Counted from the stretch's first letter, positions 1 through 6,756 are shown. The stretch: DNA of 7,526 nt from Candidatus Saccharimonadota bacterium (GCA_002861585.1 PJQJ01000020.1:60121-67646), one strand, 5' to 3'. Translations and numbers: made by a program. The notes: a model not told the origin generated them from the sequence alone.

Positions 1-699
1 CTTAACCCAAACGAAACGATAGACGGAGCAAAACGGAGTGCTTTTAGCATTGCTGGCAGTGTTCTAACCATAGGATCAATCCGTACGCCCGCCTCGTGGG
101 AGACTGATATTGCGGCATCGATGGCTGCTCAAGGACAGAGCGGTGCAGTACCGGCTTGGTCTGGCGGTATTCTTATAACAAACCGCGACATAAAGAAGTT
201 TCTGTATGGATACTTTGAAATTAGGGCTCGTTGGCCAAATCCGGGCAAGGGTATGTTTCCTGCCCTCTGGTTTTATGCCACTGATGGTAGTGGCGATCCT
301 AAGAATAAGGGCGGAGCAGAGATAGACCTGTTTGAGATATTTGGTTTTTCAACGGGGCAGCCGTGGGATATTACACTGCATTATCGTGATAACAATAATA
401 TTAGTGTTCGCCCAAGCGTTCATGTCACCGCACAGACGCAGAATAATGATACAACCGACTGGCATACCTACGCGCTGGATTGGCAGCCGACGTACCTACG
501 TTTTTATAAAGACAACGTTTTGGTTGCTGAAATCACCGGTGAGGATGCGACGTGGTTTGACACCACTATGGATATTCGTTTGAACTACTCAATGGATGCA
601 AGTTGGTTTCCGGCTGATCGGCTCTCGGACAGCTCAACTCCCGATCCGCTCCTAATGGAGGTTGATTACGTTCGCCAATGGGCCACCAAGCCGTACTAG
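1..699 (+). CDS. Glycoside hydrolase family 16 (laminarinase-like), 5'-truncated by window
   Basis: The frame is open from base 1, so the gene begins upstream. The ATG at 121 is internal, because conserved-looking sequence precedes it. The 232 visible codons hold the GH16 catalytic signature E-I-D-L-F-E at bases 319-336: Glu codon 107 (nucleophile), Asp codon 109 and Glu codon 112 (acid/base). The ExDxxE spacing, with one extra residue, is typical of laminarinase-type rather than lichenase-type GH16. Upstream are the family blocks YGYFEIRARWPNPGKGMFPALWF; downstream are DWHTYALDW and the terminal MEVDYVRQW strand, so the C-terminus is complete without an added domain. Members retain configuration while cutting beta-1,3 or mixed beta-glucans, and are usually secreted; a signal peptide would lie outside the window. 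Substrate cannot be decided from sequence. The family call is firm; the exact activity is inference. Confidence 0.9.
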   Translation, partial: LNPNETIDGAKRSAFSIAGSVLTIGSIRTPASWETDIAASMAAQGQSGAVPAWSGGILITNRDIKKFLYGYFEIRARWPNPGKGMFPALWFYATDGSGDPKNKGGAEIDLFEIFGFSTGQPWDITLHYRDNNNISVRPSVHVTAQTQNNDTTDWHTYALDWQPTYLRFYKDNVLVAEITGEDATWFDTTMDIRLNYSMDASWFPADRLSDSSTPDPLLMEVDYVRQWATKPY

Positions 700-720
700 A
701 CGATCCAGTAGATTTTAGCC

Positions 721-741
721 ACTTATTGTTTTAAAATAAGT
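721..741. repeat. Perfect 7-bp inverted repeat overlapping the pyrG -10 box
   Basis: ACTTATT (721-727) and AATAAGT (735-741) are exact reverse complements separated by 7 nt. The right arm overlaps the proposed -10 hexamer TAAAAT (732-737). The stem is almost all A:T and is followed only by TCTT, so it would be a poor intrinsic terminator for the GH16 gene. It fits better as an operator-like dyad at the pyrG promoter, or it may be chance in AT-rich DNA. Confidence 0.4.
732..737 (+). promoter_or_regulatory. Putative pyrG -10 box, leaderless arrangement
   Basis: TAAAAT matches the sigma-70 -10 consensus at 5 of 6 positions and ends 8 nt before the pyrG ATG. A start site at the usual distance would fall at or within a base or two of the ATG. 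A -35 is weak: TAGATT at 709-714, 3 of 6 matches, 17-bp spacer. No Shine-Dalgarno sequence precedes pyrG. Confidence 0.5.
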
Positions 742-745
742 TCTT

Positions 746-2350
746 ATGGATAAAAAGAATACTCGTCAGTACATATTTGTTACTGGGGGCGTTCTCTCTG
801 GAGTAGGGAAGGGTATTACGGCTGCGTCAATCGGAGCAACTCTGCGAGCCCGTGGTGTCTCGGTCTCTATTCAAAAGTGTGATCCCTACCTAAATGTTGA
901 TGCGGGCACACTAAACCCAGCCGAGCACGGTGAATGCTATGTCACGAAAGATGGTGCCGAGACCGATCTAGACCTCGGCCACTATGAGCGGTTCTTGGAT
1001 ATCGAACTAACCCGCGAAAGTGCAACGCTTTCGGGCCGACTACTCCTAGAATTAATAGAAGCAGAACGGGCTGGAAAATTCTTAGGCCGAACGGTTCAGT
1101 TAGTACCGCATCTAACGAGCATTATTCAGGATGCAATCTCCAAATCTGGTGCTGGATCCGAGGTGCATATTGTTGAAATAGGCGGCACTGTTGGTGATTA
1201 CGAGGGTCTTGCTTACATCGAAGCAATTCGAGAATTCGCAGCCCAGGTAGGCCGCGAGAACTGCCAATTTGTACACGTCGTGTATGTGCCGTACCTATCG
1301 GCAAGCAAAGAGTTCAAGACGAAACCTGCTCAAAATGCAATTCGTGATCTACGCAGTTTTGGTATTGCTCCGGATATAATTGTTGCTCGCACCGAAACAG
1401 AGCCTAAGAGTGATATCGCCGGGAAGATCAGTCTCTTTGGTGGAGTGCCAACCGAAGCTGTTGTCGTTCTGCCGAACGCCGATACAATCTATCGTGTACC
1501 GCTCACGCTTGAGGAGAGCGGCATAGCTGAACTTATTGCAGATCGTTTTGGACGTGCCGGTAAGGAAACCGACATGAGGCAGTGGCAGGAGCTCGTCACT
1601 AGAGCAACATCAACACACACCAAGAGAGTTCACATTGGAATCGTGGCGAAGTACCTCGACAATGAGGACACCTATTTTTCTGTTGTTGAAGCACTGCGTT
1701 CGGCTGCTTGGAAAGAGGGTGTTCAACTAATGTATACATGGGTGAGTGCAGAGCGAATAGAAGAGGAAGGAACTGAACAACTTCGTGAATTCGACGGTAT
1801 CCTTATACCTGGCGGTTTTGGTTCTCGTGGTATTGAAGGCAAGATTGCCGCCGCCACTTTTGCTCTTGAGAACCAGGTGCCGTACTTAGGTATCTGCCTT
1901 GGACTGCAGATGGCAGTGATTGCTGCGGCTCGTCGTGGTGGCATACCAGATGCGACTAGCAGCGAAGTAGATCCAACAACCTCCAGCGATGTCGTCTTTA
2001 TTATGCCTGAACAGAAGGGGCTTGAAGCTACCGGCGGTACAATGCGGCTTGGTAACTATCCGGCTGAACTAAAACGAGGTTCACTTGCTGAGAGCCTTTA
2101 TGGTGCGAGTACAATTATTGAACGGCACCGTCACCGCTACGAAGTAAATCGAAGATTTGAAGATGCAATTATTAAAGGAGGCCTCTCTATTTCTGGTGAA
2201 TCGCCAAGCGGAAAACTAGTTGAATTCATTGAAGGCACGAATCATCAATTCTTTATAGCCACTCAGGCTCATCCGGAATTTACCTCGCGACCACAACGAC
2301 CACATCCACTCTTTGTCGGTTTTATTGAAGCTGCTATTTTGCAGAAATGA
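746..2350 (+). CDS. pyrG: CTP synthase (glutamine-hydrolysing)
   Basis: The 534-residue product matches the family's usual length (about 530-550). It makes CTP from UTP, ATP and glutamine in the cytoplasm, the last step of pyrimidine nucleotide synthesis. The N-terminal synthetase domain has the P-loop GGVLSGVGKG (14-23) and DGAETDLDLGHYER (69-82). Asp76 and Glu144 (in EIGGTVGD) align with the E. coli Mg ligands Asp72 and Glu140. The KTKP motif is followed by AQNA rather than the common TQH. The C-terminal class I glutaminase has PGGFGSRG from residue 355, nucleophile Cys384 in GICLGLQ, and His509/Glu511 in AHPEF. The MRLG and ERHRHRYEVN blocks are intact. The start at 746 fits the usual short lead before YIFVTGG. 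The gene ends in TGA, which overlaps the next ATG (ATGA). It looks complete and functional. Confidence 0.98.
   Translation: MDKKNTRQYIFVTGGVLSGVGKGITAASIGATLRARGVSVSIQKCDPYLNVDAGTLNPAEHGECYVTKDGAETDLDLGHYERFLDIELTRESATLSGRLLLELIEAERAGKFLGRTVQLVPHLTSIIQDAISKSGAGSEVHIVEIGGTVGDYEGLAYIEAIREFAAQVGRENCQFVHVVYVPYLSASKEFKTKPAQNAIRDLRSFGIAPDIIVARTETEPKSDIAGKISLFGGVPTEAVVVLPNADTIYRVPLTLEESGIAELIADRFGRAGKETDMRQWQELVTRATSTHTKRVHIGIVAKYLDNEDTYFSVVEALRSAAWKEGVQLMYTWVSAERIEEEGTEQLREFDGILIPGGFGSRGIEGKIAAATFALENQVPYLGICLGLQMAVIAAARRGGIPDATSSEVDPTTSSDVVFIMPEQKGLEATGGTMRLGNYPAELKRGSLAESLYGASTIIERHRHRYEVNRRFEDAIIKGGLSISGESPSGKLVEFIEGTNHQFFIATQAHPEFTSRPQRPHPLFVGFIEAAILQK
2313..2340 (+). promoter_or_regulatory. 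Weak candidate promoter inside the pyrG 3' end
   Basis: TTGTCG (2313-2318, 4/6 to TTGACA), a 16-bp spacer, and TATTTT (2335-2340, 4/6) preceded by an extended -10 TG at 2332-2333. The hexamer ends 6 nt before the ATG at 2347, as at other starts in this window. It lies in pyrG coding sequence, so chance is a real alternative; the overlapping gene may simply be co-transcribed and translationally coupled. Confidence 0.25.
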
Positions 2351-3237
2351 ACAGATTCAATCTCCCTCTACTAGGCCTAGTCATGCTGCTGACTGGGTTT
2401 ATACCCGTACCCGTTCGGGCGGAGACCGAAACTCTGCAGTCTATCCGGCTTCATCCCTCGGCCACAGAAATTCAACTGTTGCCTGGTGCTAGCGTGACAA
2501 AGAAGATGACGATTGTTAATAAGGGGAGCGCCGAGCAGAAAGTGCAATTTTATGCTCGCCCGTACCGCGTAGAGGGAAAGCAGTACACCCCGTTTTTTAA
2601 TGCACATCCTACCGCTACAAACGCCGCAGAGTGGGTGACGCTCGGATCATCATCAGAAATTATCAAGCCTCAGGGTGTCCTGTATGTGGATTACACGGTT
2701 TCTGTTCCAGCTAATACAAAACCAGGTGGGTATTATGCTGTAATATTTACAGAGACGCAGCCTAAGGCGCAGACAGGGGTGGGTAGTCACGGACGAGTAG
2801 GCAATATTCTGTATATAACTGTCGGAGAGGGCGGAAGTCCCCACATCAATGCCAGCGCAGACACAAGCTTTAGGGTAAGTCTCGGTACTCCGATAACAAT
2901 CAAAACTGACATTGAAAATTCAGGCGCAACGCACACTATCGCCAAGACCGAAACGAGCATCGCTACTATTTTTGGAGGAAAGGTGTTCCAGGACAATACT
3001 GAGCGCTACGTACTGCCGGGGACAACCCGTTCTATCGAGACAGCACCCCAGGCGTTGGGGACGGGAATTTTTAAGGTGGATCGAAGGGTAACGGCGATGG
3101 ACAAAATGGAGCAGCTAGACAGTCAAGTTATCGTATCTGTATCTGGACGAACGCTGATTATCGGGCCGATCATCGTGGTGTTGGTCGGATCTATAGTAGC
3201 GGGGCTGATTAGTAGCCGGCGAAAAACTATCCGCTAA
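2347..3237 (+). CDS. Secreted, C-terminally membrane-anchored WxLIP/DUF916-like protein
   Basis: The 296-residue product has a signal peptide (1-25, likely cut after VRA). Its first beta-rich domain (about 30-160) includes LLPGASVTKKMTIVNKGS, WVTL and PGGYYAVIF. A second Ig-like beta domain spans about 170-265. A 20-residue hydrophobic segment (about 269-288) precedes a basic tail SSRRKTIR. This layout, with two Ig-like domains and a C-terminal membrane helix with cationic tail, is that of WxL-interacting proteins (DUF916/DUF3324) of Gram-positive surfaces, which hold partner proteins at the wall. Sequence similarity is partial, so the family call is inference. The ATG overlaps the pyrG stop as ATGA, which argues for translational coupling; no Shine-Dalgarno sequence is seen. 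The next gene encodes a plausible secreted partner. Confidence 0.65.
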   Translation: MNRFNLPLLGLVMLLTGFIPVPVRAETETLQSIRLHPSATEIQLLPGASVTKKMTIVNKGSAEQKVQFYARPYRVEGKQYTPFFNAHPTATNAAEWVTLGSSSEIIKPQGVLYVDYTVSVPANTKPGGYYAVIFTETQPKAQTGVGSHGRVGNILYITVGEGGSPHINASADTSFRVSLGTPITIKTDIENSGATHTIAKTETSIATIFGGKVFQDNTERYVLPGTTRSIETAPQALGTGIFKVDRRVTAMDKMEQLDSQVIVSVSGRTLIIGPIIVVLVGSIVAGLISSRRKTIR

Positions 3238-3249
3238 TTAACCGCTTAT
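3231..3249. repeat. Direct repeat CCGCTAAT / CCGCTTAT at 11-bp period
   Basis: CCGCTAAT (3231-3238) and CCGCTTAT (3242-3249) differ at one base and are offset by 11 bp, about one helical turn. They sit just upstream of the -10 box of the 3267 gene. CCGCTTAT recurs at 3916-3923 in the promoter of the 3975 gene. Possible activator or operator sites; short enough to be chance. Confidence 0.35.
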
Positions 3250-3252
3250 GCC

Positions 3253-3258
3253 TATAAT
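3253..3258 (+). promoter_or_regulatory. Consensus -10 box of the 3267 gene, leaderless arrangement
   Basis: TATAAT is a perfect -10 hexamer ending 8 nt before the ATG at 3267, so transcription would start essentially at the start codon. No convincing -35 lies at 15-19 bp; the CCGCTWAT direct repeats occupy that region. No Shine-Dalgarno sequence is present. Confidence 0.6.
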
Positions 3259-3266
3259 GGTCAGTA

Positions 3267-3908
3267 ATGAGCAGTAGTAGCATCAACCGCAAATGGATAC
3301 TCTTGCAGGTAGCACTGTTGATCTTTTTGATTATTATTTTGATAATGCCCGCGCCGCGCGTACTGGGTTTGACGTACGGAACGGGTGGATACGGAAACTG
3401 CCAGTTTAATACTTGCGGTATTACACTTTCGCTTGCTTCTGGAGGAATGAATGCTCTAAGCATTACTCCTACCAGCAGCGGTAGTTGCACAATCAAAAAG
3501 GAGAGCGCAACGATTGTAACAGGTTCGGATACTGGTTTCAGCCTTATGTTGCAAGATGGTGACGCCGATAATAGCTTGAAGACGGTATCGGGCTCTTCCA
3601 TAGCATCTATCAGTGGTACGGTCGCCACGCCTACAGCACTTGCTGTGAACACGTGGGGATTTCGAGTGGATGGAGTAGGGGGCTTTGGTGTAGGTCCGAC
3701 GAGTGAAGTAACGAATGTAGCCACTCCTTCTTCACTGTTTGCGGCAGTTCCACTATCTACTGGATCTGCCGCGACCATTGCTAAGACCGCAGTCAGTACA
3801 GGCTCAACCGGAGTCACCGTCAATACCTTTTTTGGCTCCTGTATCGACACAAGCAAGGAGAGCGGACAGTACACTGATGCAGTAATATTCACAGCAATTG
3901 TTAATTAA
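3267..3908 (+). CDS. Secreted cysteine-containing beta-rich surface protein, possibly WxL-like
   Basis: The 213-residue product has a basic N-terminus and a long hydrophobic core (residues 10-28), with likely signal cleavage near VLG (34). If uncut it would be an N-terminal anchor. The mature part is rich in Ser, Thr, Gly, Ala and Val and looks all-beta. It has four cysteines (45, 50, 74, 192), an even number suited to two disulfides, a TWGFRVDG motif (129-136), and an end SGQYTDAVIFTAIVN like the closing strand of WxL or pilin-like surface domains. Canonical WxL motifs are absent (only WGF), so it is at best a divergent relative. Its position just after an anchored DUF916-like gene mirrors known WxL/WxLIP pairs; partnership is inferred. 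A consensus -10 lies 8 nt before the ATG. Exact function is unknown. Confidence 0.75.
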   Translation: MSSSSINRKWILLQVALLIFLIIILIMPAPRVLGLTYGTGGYGNCQFNTCGITLSLASGGMNALSITPTSSGSCTIKKESATIVTGSDTGFSLMLQDGDADNSLKTVSGSSIASISGTVATPTALAVNTWGFRVDGVGGFGVGPTSEVTNVATPSSLFAAVPLSTGSAATIAKTAVSTGSTGVTVNTFFGSCIDTSKESGQYTDAVIFTAIVN

Positions 3909-3926
3909 TTTTAAACCGCTTATACT
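3898..3926 (+). promoter_or_regulatory. Sigma-70-type promoter of the 3975 gene
   Basis: TTGTTA (3898-3903, 4/6 to TTGACA), a 17-bp spacer, and TATACT (3921-3926, 5/6 to TATAAT). The -35 lies in the last codons of the preceding gene. Transcription would start near 3933, giving a leader of about 42 nt, unlike the other starts here. The spacer and -10 include CCGCTTAT, shared with the 3267 promoter region. No strong Shine-Dalgarno sequence is seen in the leader; GAGCGGA (3958-3964) is the best weak candidate. Confidence 0.6.
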
Positions 3927-3974
3927 TATCGTTAATAGTATTGAAATAAGTAAAAATGAGCGGAATGTAAGAGT

Positions 3975-5198
3975 ATGGCACGTTTACCTACTCCGGGTGG
4001 TGATGATGATGTTTGGGGTAATGTCCTCAACGATTATTTAAGTGTTGGCCATGGTGCTGATGGTGCGCATAATTATGCTACTTTTGCCCAAAATATGCTT
4101 GGTTCAGGAGTGCTTACTTCTAGGCCAGCTCCTGATGCTACAAACAACGGCAAATACTTCTTTGTAACGGATGTAGATGGCGGAACGCTGTACCAATCAA
4201 ATGGCACTGCTTGGACACAGTTAACCCGCGGTATCAATGCAGCGCCCGCTGCTCATACGCATAACTTGAGTACGCTTGCCGATGTAACAGTCTCTTCACC
4301 TGCAGCAAATCAGGTACTAACCTACGACGGTTCAAAGTGGATAAACAGTTCTGCCGCCAGTGCTCCAAGCAACATGATGACGACCGATACAGACCAAACC
4401 GTAACGAGCGTTAAAACCTTTGATCGAGCTCCTGTAGCCAAAAATTTGACGATAATAAATCCAGTATCTACTGCCTCAGCGTCTTTGTATCTTCACAATA
4501 CTACCGCAAGCAAGATATGGGAATTTTTCAGTGACTTAAATGGTGATTTCGGTGCCTGGGATGTGACAAGGAACCAAACAGGCTTCAGGATTGGCGCTGA
4601 CGTTCCAAACAATGCCATGGTGCTTAATGCAACCAGGGCAACATTTGCGGGAGAAGTTTGGGAAGGTACAAACAGGGTCTATTCGCCCGCTAATAAACCA
4701 ACGCCAGCGGATATTGGCGCCGTTGCAAATACGGCTATCGGAGTTGCAAGCGGCATCGCAAGTCTAGACGCGGCCACGAAAGTACCGGTTGCTCAAATCC
4801 CAACCGGTACAACCAATACTACCGTGGCACTTGGTGACCACACCCATTCTGCGGCAACGGCAAGTGCGTACACTTTTACACTCCAGGGGACACTCTATGT
4901 CACTGGTGGCAAAACCAGGATATACATGGAAAGGGCTGGCGCAATTCAAGGCGTTCGAGCAAGTGTTTCGACTCCTCCTGCTGGTAGTGGGGTGATAGTC
5001 GATGTGAATATTGACGGCGCCACTATATACACCGATCAAACTCTGAGACCTACTATCGCTGATGCTGCCCATACATCCGGTTTTATCACCTCTGTCAAAC
5101 CAGCAGTAGCGGCCGGACAGTTCATTACTGTTGATGTCGATCAGGTTGGTGCAACGACGGCTGGTGCGGATCTGTCAGTAACGGTGTGGGTACTATAG
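3975..5198 (+). CDS. Phage-tail-fibre-like protein with HTH (His-Thr-His) motifs
   Basis: The 407-residue product has no signal peptide or membrane segment. Its N-terminus MARLPTPGGDDDVWGNVLNDYLSV resembles, from memory, the start of tail-fibre-like proteins in CPR and actinobacterial genomes. Next come a short beta unit (GKYFFVTDVDGGTLYQSNG), a PAAHTHN motif (His94/His96) followed by LADVTVSSPAANQVLTYDGS, a KPTPADIGAV unit (241-250), ASLDAATKVPVAQIP, and GDHTHS (His289/His291). GxHxH is the pattern that coordinates metal along the axis of the trimeric T4 gp37 fibre. The C-terminal region (about 297-407) is a beta domain (LYVTGGKTRIYME, VIVDVNIDGATIYT, ITVDVDQVGATTAGADLSV) of a type common at the ends of tail proteins, probably for binding. 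A trimeric fibre is inferred. The target is unknown, and no other tail genes are nearby. It has its own promoter. Confidence 0.8.
   Translation: MARLPTPGGDDDVWGNVLNDYLSVGHGADGAHNYATFAQNMLGSGVLTSRPAPDATNNGKYFFVTDVDGGTLYQSNGTAWTQLTRGINAAPAAHTHNLSTLADVTVSSPAANQVLTYDGSKWINSSAASAPSNMMTTDTDQTVTSVKTFDRAPVAKNLTIINPVSTASASLYLHNTTASKIWEFFSDLNGDFGAWDVTRNQTGFRIGADVPNNAMVLNATRATFAGEVWEGTNRVYSPANKPTPADIGAVANTAIGVASGIASLDAATKVPVAQIPTGTTNTTVALGDHTHSAATASAYTFTLQGTLYVTGGKTRIYMERAGAIQGVRASVSTPPAGSGVIVDVNIDGATIYTDQTLRPTIADAAHTSGFITSVKPAVAAGQFITVDVDQVGATTAGADLSVTVWVL
4782..4810. repeat. Perfect 10-bp inverted repeat inside the tail-fibre-like gene
   Basis: GTACCGGTTG (4782-4791) and CAACCGGTAC (4801-4810) are exact reverse complements around a 9-nt loop. 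It encodes the KVPVAQIPTGT stretch between repeat units of the fibre. No T-run follows, so it is not an intrinsic terminator. It could form an mRNA hairpin or mark a recombination point between fibre modules; codon coincidence is also possible. Confidence 0.6.
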
Positions 5199-5199
5199 T
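5172..5199 (+). promoter_or_regulatory. Candidate promoter of the 5206 gene, leaderless arrangement
   Basis: TATAGT (5194-5199, 5/6 to TATAAT) ends 6 nt before the ATG at 5206 and contains the stop codon of the preceding gene. CTGTCA (5172-5177, 4/6 to TTGACA) lies 16 bp upstream of it. No Shine-Dalgarno sequence precedes the ATG. Read-through from the fibre gene is an equally possible source of transcript. Confidence 0.4.
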
Positions 5200-5205
5200 C
5201 TGGCT

Positions 5206-6741
5206 ATGGCTGGCGATCTTTTAACAGAGACCTTTACCGAGGCGAATAAGGTTGGATGGCCACTGCGTCGCTGGGCGCGAATACTGCAGCGTAACGCCGA
5301 CCACCGCGTTGAGGCCAACACCGGGATACTACAAGTAGGAGACTTTGCTGACGCGTCTGTCCGCGTGAGTGCAGTCACAAGACCATGTGTCGATCAGAGT
5401 CTCGTCTTTAAATACAAAAAGAGTACAACCAGTGGATCAGTAACGCGCCTCAGGGCATGGGTAAGAGGTAACGGCACGTTCAATGCCGATGTTGGCGGGA
5501 GTGGCTATACTGTTGCTATTTATGGCAACAGTTCAACTATTGAACTGCGCCGCAGCGAAGGCACGACGACCAGTACATTACTCGCAACCGCCAGCTACAG
5601 CAATACAACTGCGTATCACTGGTGTCGCTTAGAAGCGGTCGGGACGACGGTACAAGTGAGGTTTTGGGCGGACGGGACCGCCGAGCCCTCCACGTGGCTG
5701 ATATCCGTTACCGATACTATGTGGGCTTCTGGTATTCCTATGTTTAATGCGTATCATGGCGGCAGCACTGCTCCCTATGTCGGCACCACCTTTACGGTCG
5801 ACGACATTACCTACACCGATCTAGGTAACAGTGAGCCGCTAAACGATGCTGGGTCTGCCACTCAGGTAACGGAATCCGGATCCTTACGTTCTCTTATAAG
5901 TGCACAAACGGTCGGATTTGCGGCTGAAAACAGCGAAGGTTATATAGTGCCATCAACGCAGCAGCAGAATGCATTCACCAGTGCCTGGCAGCAGGTGATA
6001 GCAGGTGACATGGCGGCAGCCGCGGCAGCAATATCATCCTATCCCTATGATGTCGTAACGTATACCGATACTGATTCGGGTCGTATGTTGCGCCTTCTGC
6101 GCGAACGCAAAAACCCGTCCGGAAAATTTGTCTATGGCTGGGGAACGTACGTATTCGATCCAAACGCATCAAGTAAACTTATCATTGAAGCTCCCCATGC
6201 AGTAGCCGACTCAAACACGGAGCTAGAGGCTGCTGATCTCATGACAAAAGAGCGGGCTAGGGCACTGATCGTCTGCGGTGCTCATCGTAATGCGAACGCT
6301 CAGTTAGTGGATGGCGACCGGGCAGCGGATGTTGCCAACTTTGCAGGATCAGTGTTTCAGGCGGTTCACGAAGTCTTCTTGTCAGATACGTCGCTGGTCT
6401 TTTTGCAACCGCACGGTTTCGCCGATGCAACTGAGCCAAATTACAATATCATTATTTCTCAGGGCGAATCGACTAGCACTCAGCTGGTGAAAGACTGTGC
6501 TTCGGGGCTGCTACACCTCGGCTTTTTGGTGCAGGTCTACGATGGAACGGGAGTCTTAGGGGCAACCGGCAACACTCAGGGCAAAGCGACTCGAGCAGTA
6601 GGTGCTCAGTTCATCCACCTAGAGCAGAACTTTACTCTCCGATCAAACTCAGCGGCAGTAACGACGGTCGTGCAGTATATGGCTGGCTTCAACCCATGGT
6701 TCGCACGAACCAAGTCCATATCCTCGGATATGCCTCTGTAG
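5206..6741 (+). CDS. Lectin-like beta domain fused to putative metal-dependent hydrolase
   Basis: The 511-residue product starts 7 nt after the fibre gene stop and has no signal peptide. Residues about 5-215 look like a LamG/concanavalin-type sandwich (LTETFTEANKVGW, then VRFWADGTAEPSTW at 151-164, ending FTVDDITYTDLG), a type seen in phage and actinobacterial proteins as a glycan-binding module. After a linker, residues about 240-490 hold a compact alpha/beta-looking domain with conserved-looking His clusters: IEAPHAVADSNTELEA (His331, Glu339), CGAHRNAN (His360, Arg361), VHEVF (His388, Glu389) and QPHGFAD (His403). The His/Glu followed by a later His recalls zinc amidohydrolases such as poly-gamma-glutamate hydrolase or N-formylglutamate amidohydrolase folds. 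This is inference; substrate and metal are unproven. Pairing with a fibre suggests a virion-type or surface depolymerase. Confidence 0.7.
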   Translation: MAGDLLTETFTEANKVGWPLRRWARILQRNADHRVEANTGILQVGDFADASVRVSAVTRPCVDQSLVFKYKKSTTSGSVTRLRAWVRGNGTFNADVGGSGYTVAIYGNSSTIELRRSEGTTTSTLLATASYSNTTAYHWCRLEAVGTTVQVRFWADGTAEPSTWLISVTDTMWASGIPMFNAYHGGSTAPYVGTTFTVDDITYTDLGNSEPLNDAGSATQVTESGSLRSLISAQTVGFAAENSEGYIVPSTQQQNAFTSAWQQVIAGDMAAAAAAISSYPYDVVTYTDTDSGRMLRLLRERKNPSGKFVYGWGTYVFDPNASSKLIIEAPHAVADSNTELEAADLMTKERARALIVCGAHRNANAQLVDGDRAADVANFAGSVFQAVHEVFLSDTSLVFLQPHGFADATEPNYNIIISQGESTSTQLVKDCASGLLHLGFLVQVYDGTGVLGATGNTQGKATRAVGAQFIHLEQNFTLRSNSAAVTTVVQYMAGFNPWFARTKSISSDMPL

Positions 6742-6745
6742 TTAC

Positions 6746-6751
6746 GGAGGG
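6746..6751 (+). promoter_or_regulatory. Strong Shine-Dalgarno sequence upstream of the argS leader ORF
   Basis: GGAGGG is the only strong purine-rich Shine-Dalgarno match found before a start in this window. It lies 5 nt before GTG at 6757, ideal spacing for that codon, but about 58 nt before the argS ATG, too far to serve argS directly. Confidence 0.5.
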
Positions 6752-6756
6752 AAGGG

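Noticed and set aside
121..699. ATG at 121 as the true start of the GH16 gene
   Set aside because: The same frame is open to base 1 and codes for plausible GH16 sequence (SIRTPASWETD), so the ATG is an internal Met of a gene cut by the window edge.
700..745. Intrinsic terminator after the GH16 gene
   Set aside because: The only hairpin (721-741) has an A:T stem and lacks a following T-run, so it does not qualify.
3248..3277. Nine-codon ORF (MPIMVSNEQ) overlapping the 3267 start
   Set aside because: It is in a different frame, without a ribosome binding site, and it covers the -10 box itself, so it would not be on the predicted transcript.
3227..3892. 221-residue minus-strand ORF antisense to the secreted protein gene
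   Set aside because: The plus-strand frame has a signal peptide, a consensus -10 box and secreted-protein composition. The antisense frame has no recognisable domain and looks like a shadow of Ser/Thr/Val-rich codons.
3956..3970. Four-codon mini-ORF (MSGM) in the leader of the 3975 gene
   Set aside because: Too short, no ribosome binding site, and expected by chance in AT-rich leader sequence. A regulatory role cannot be argued from one sequence.
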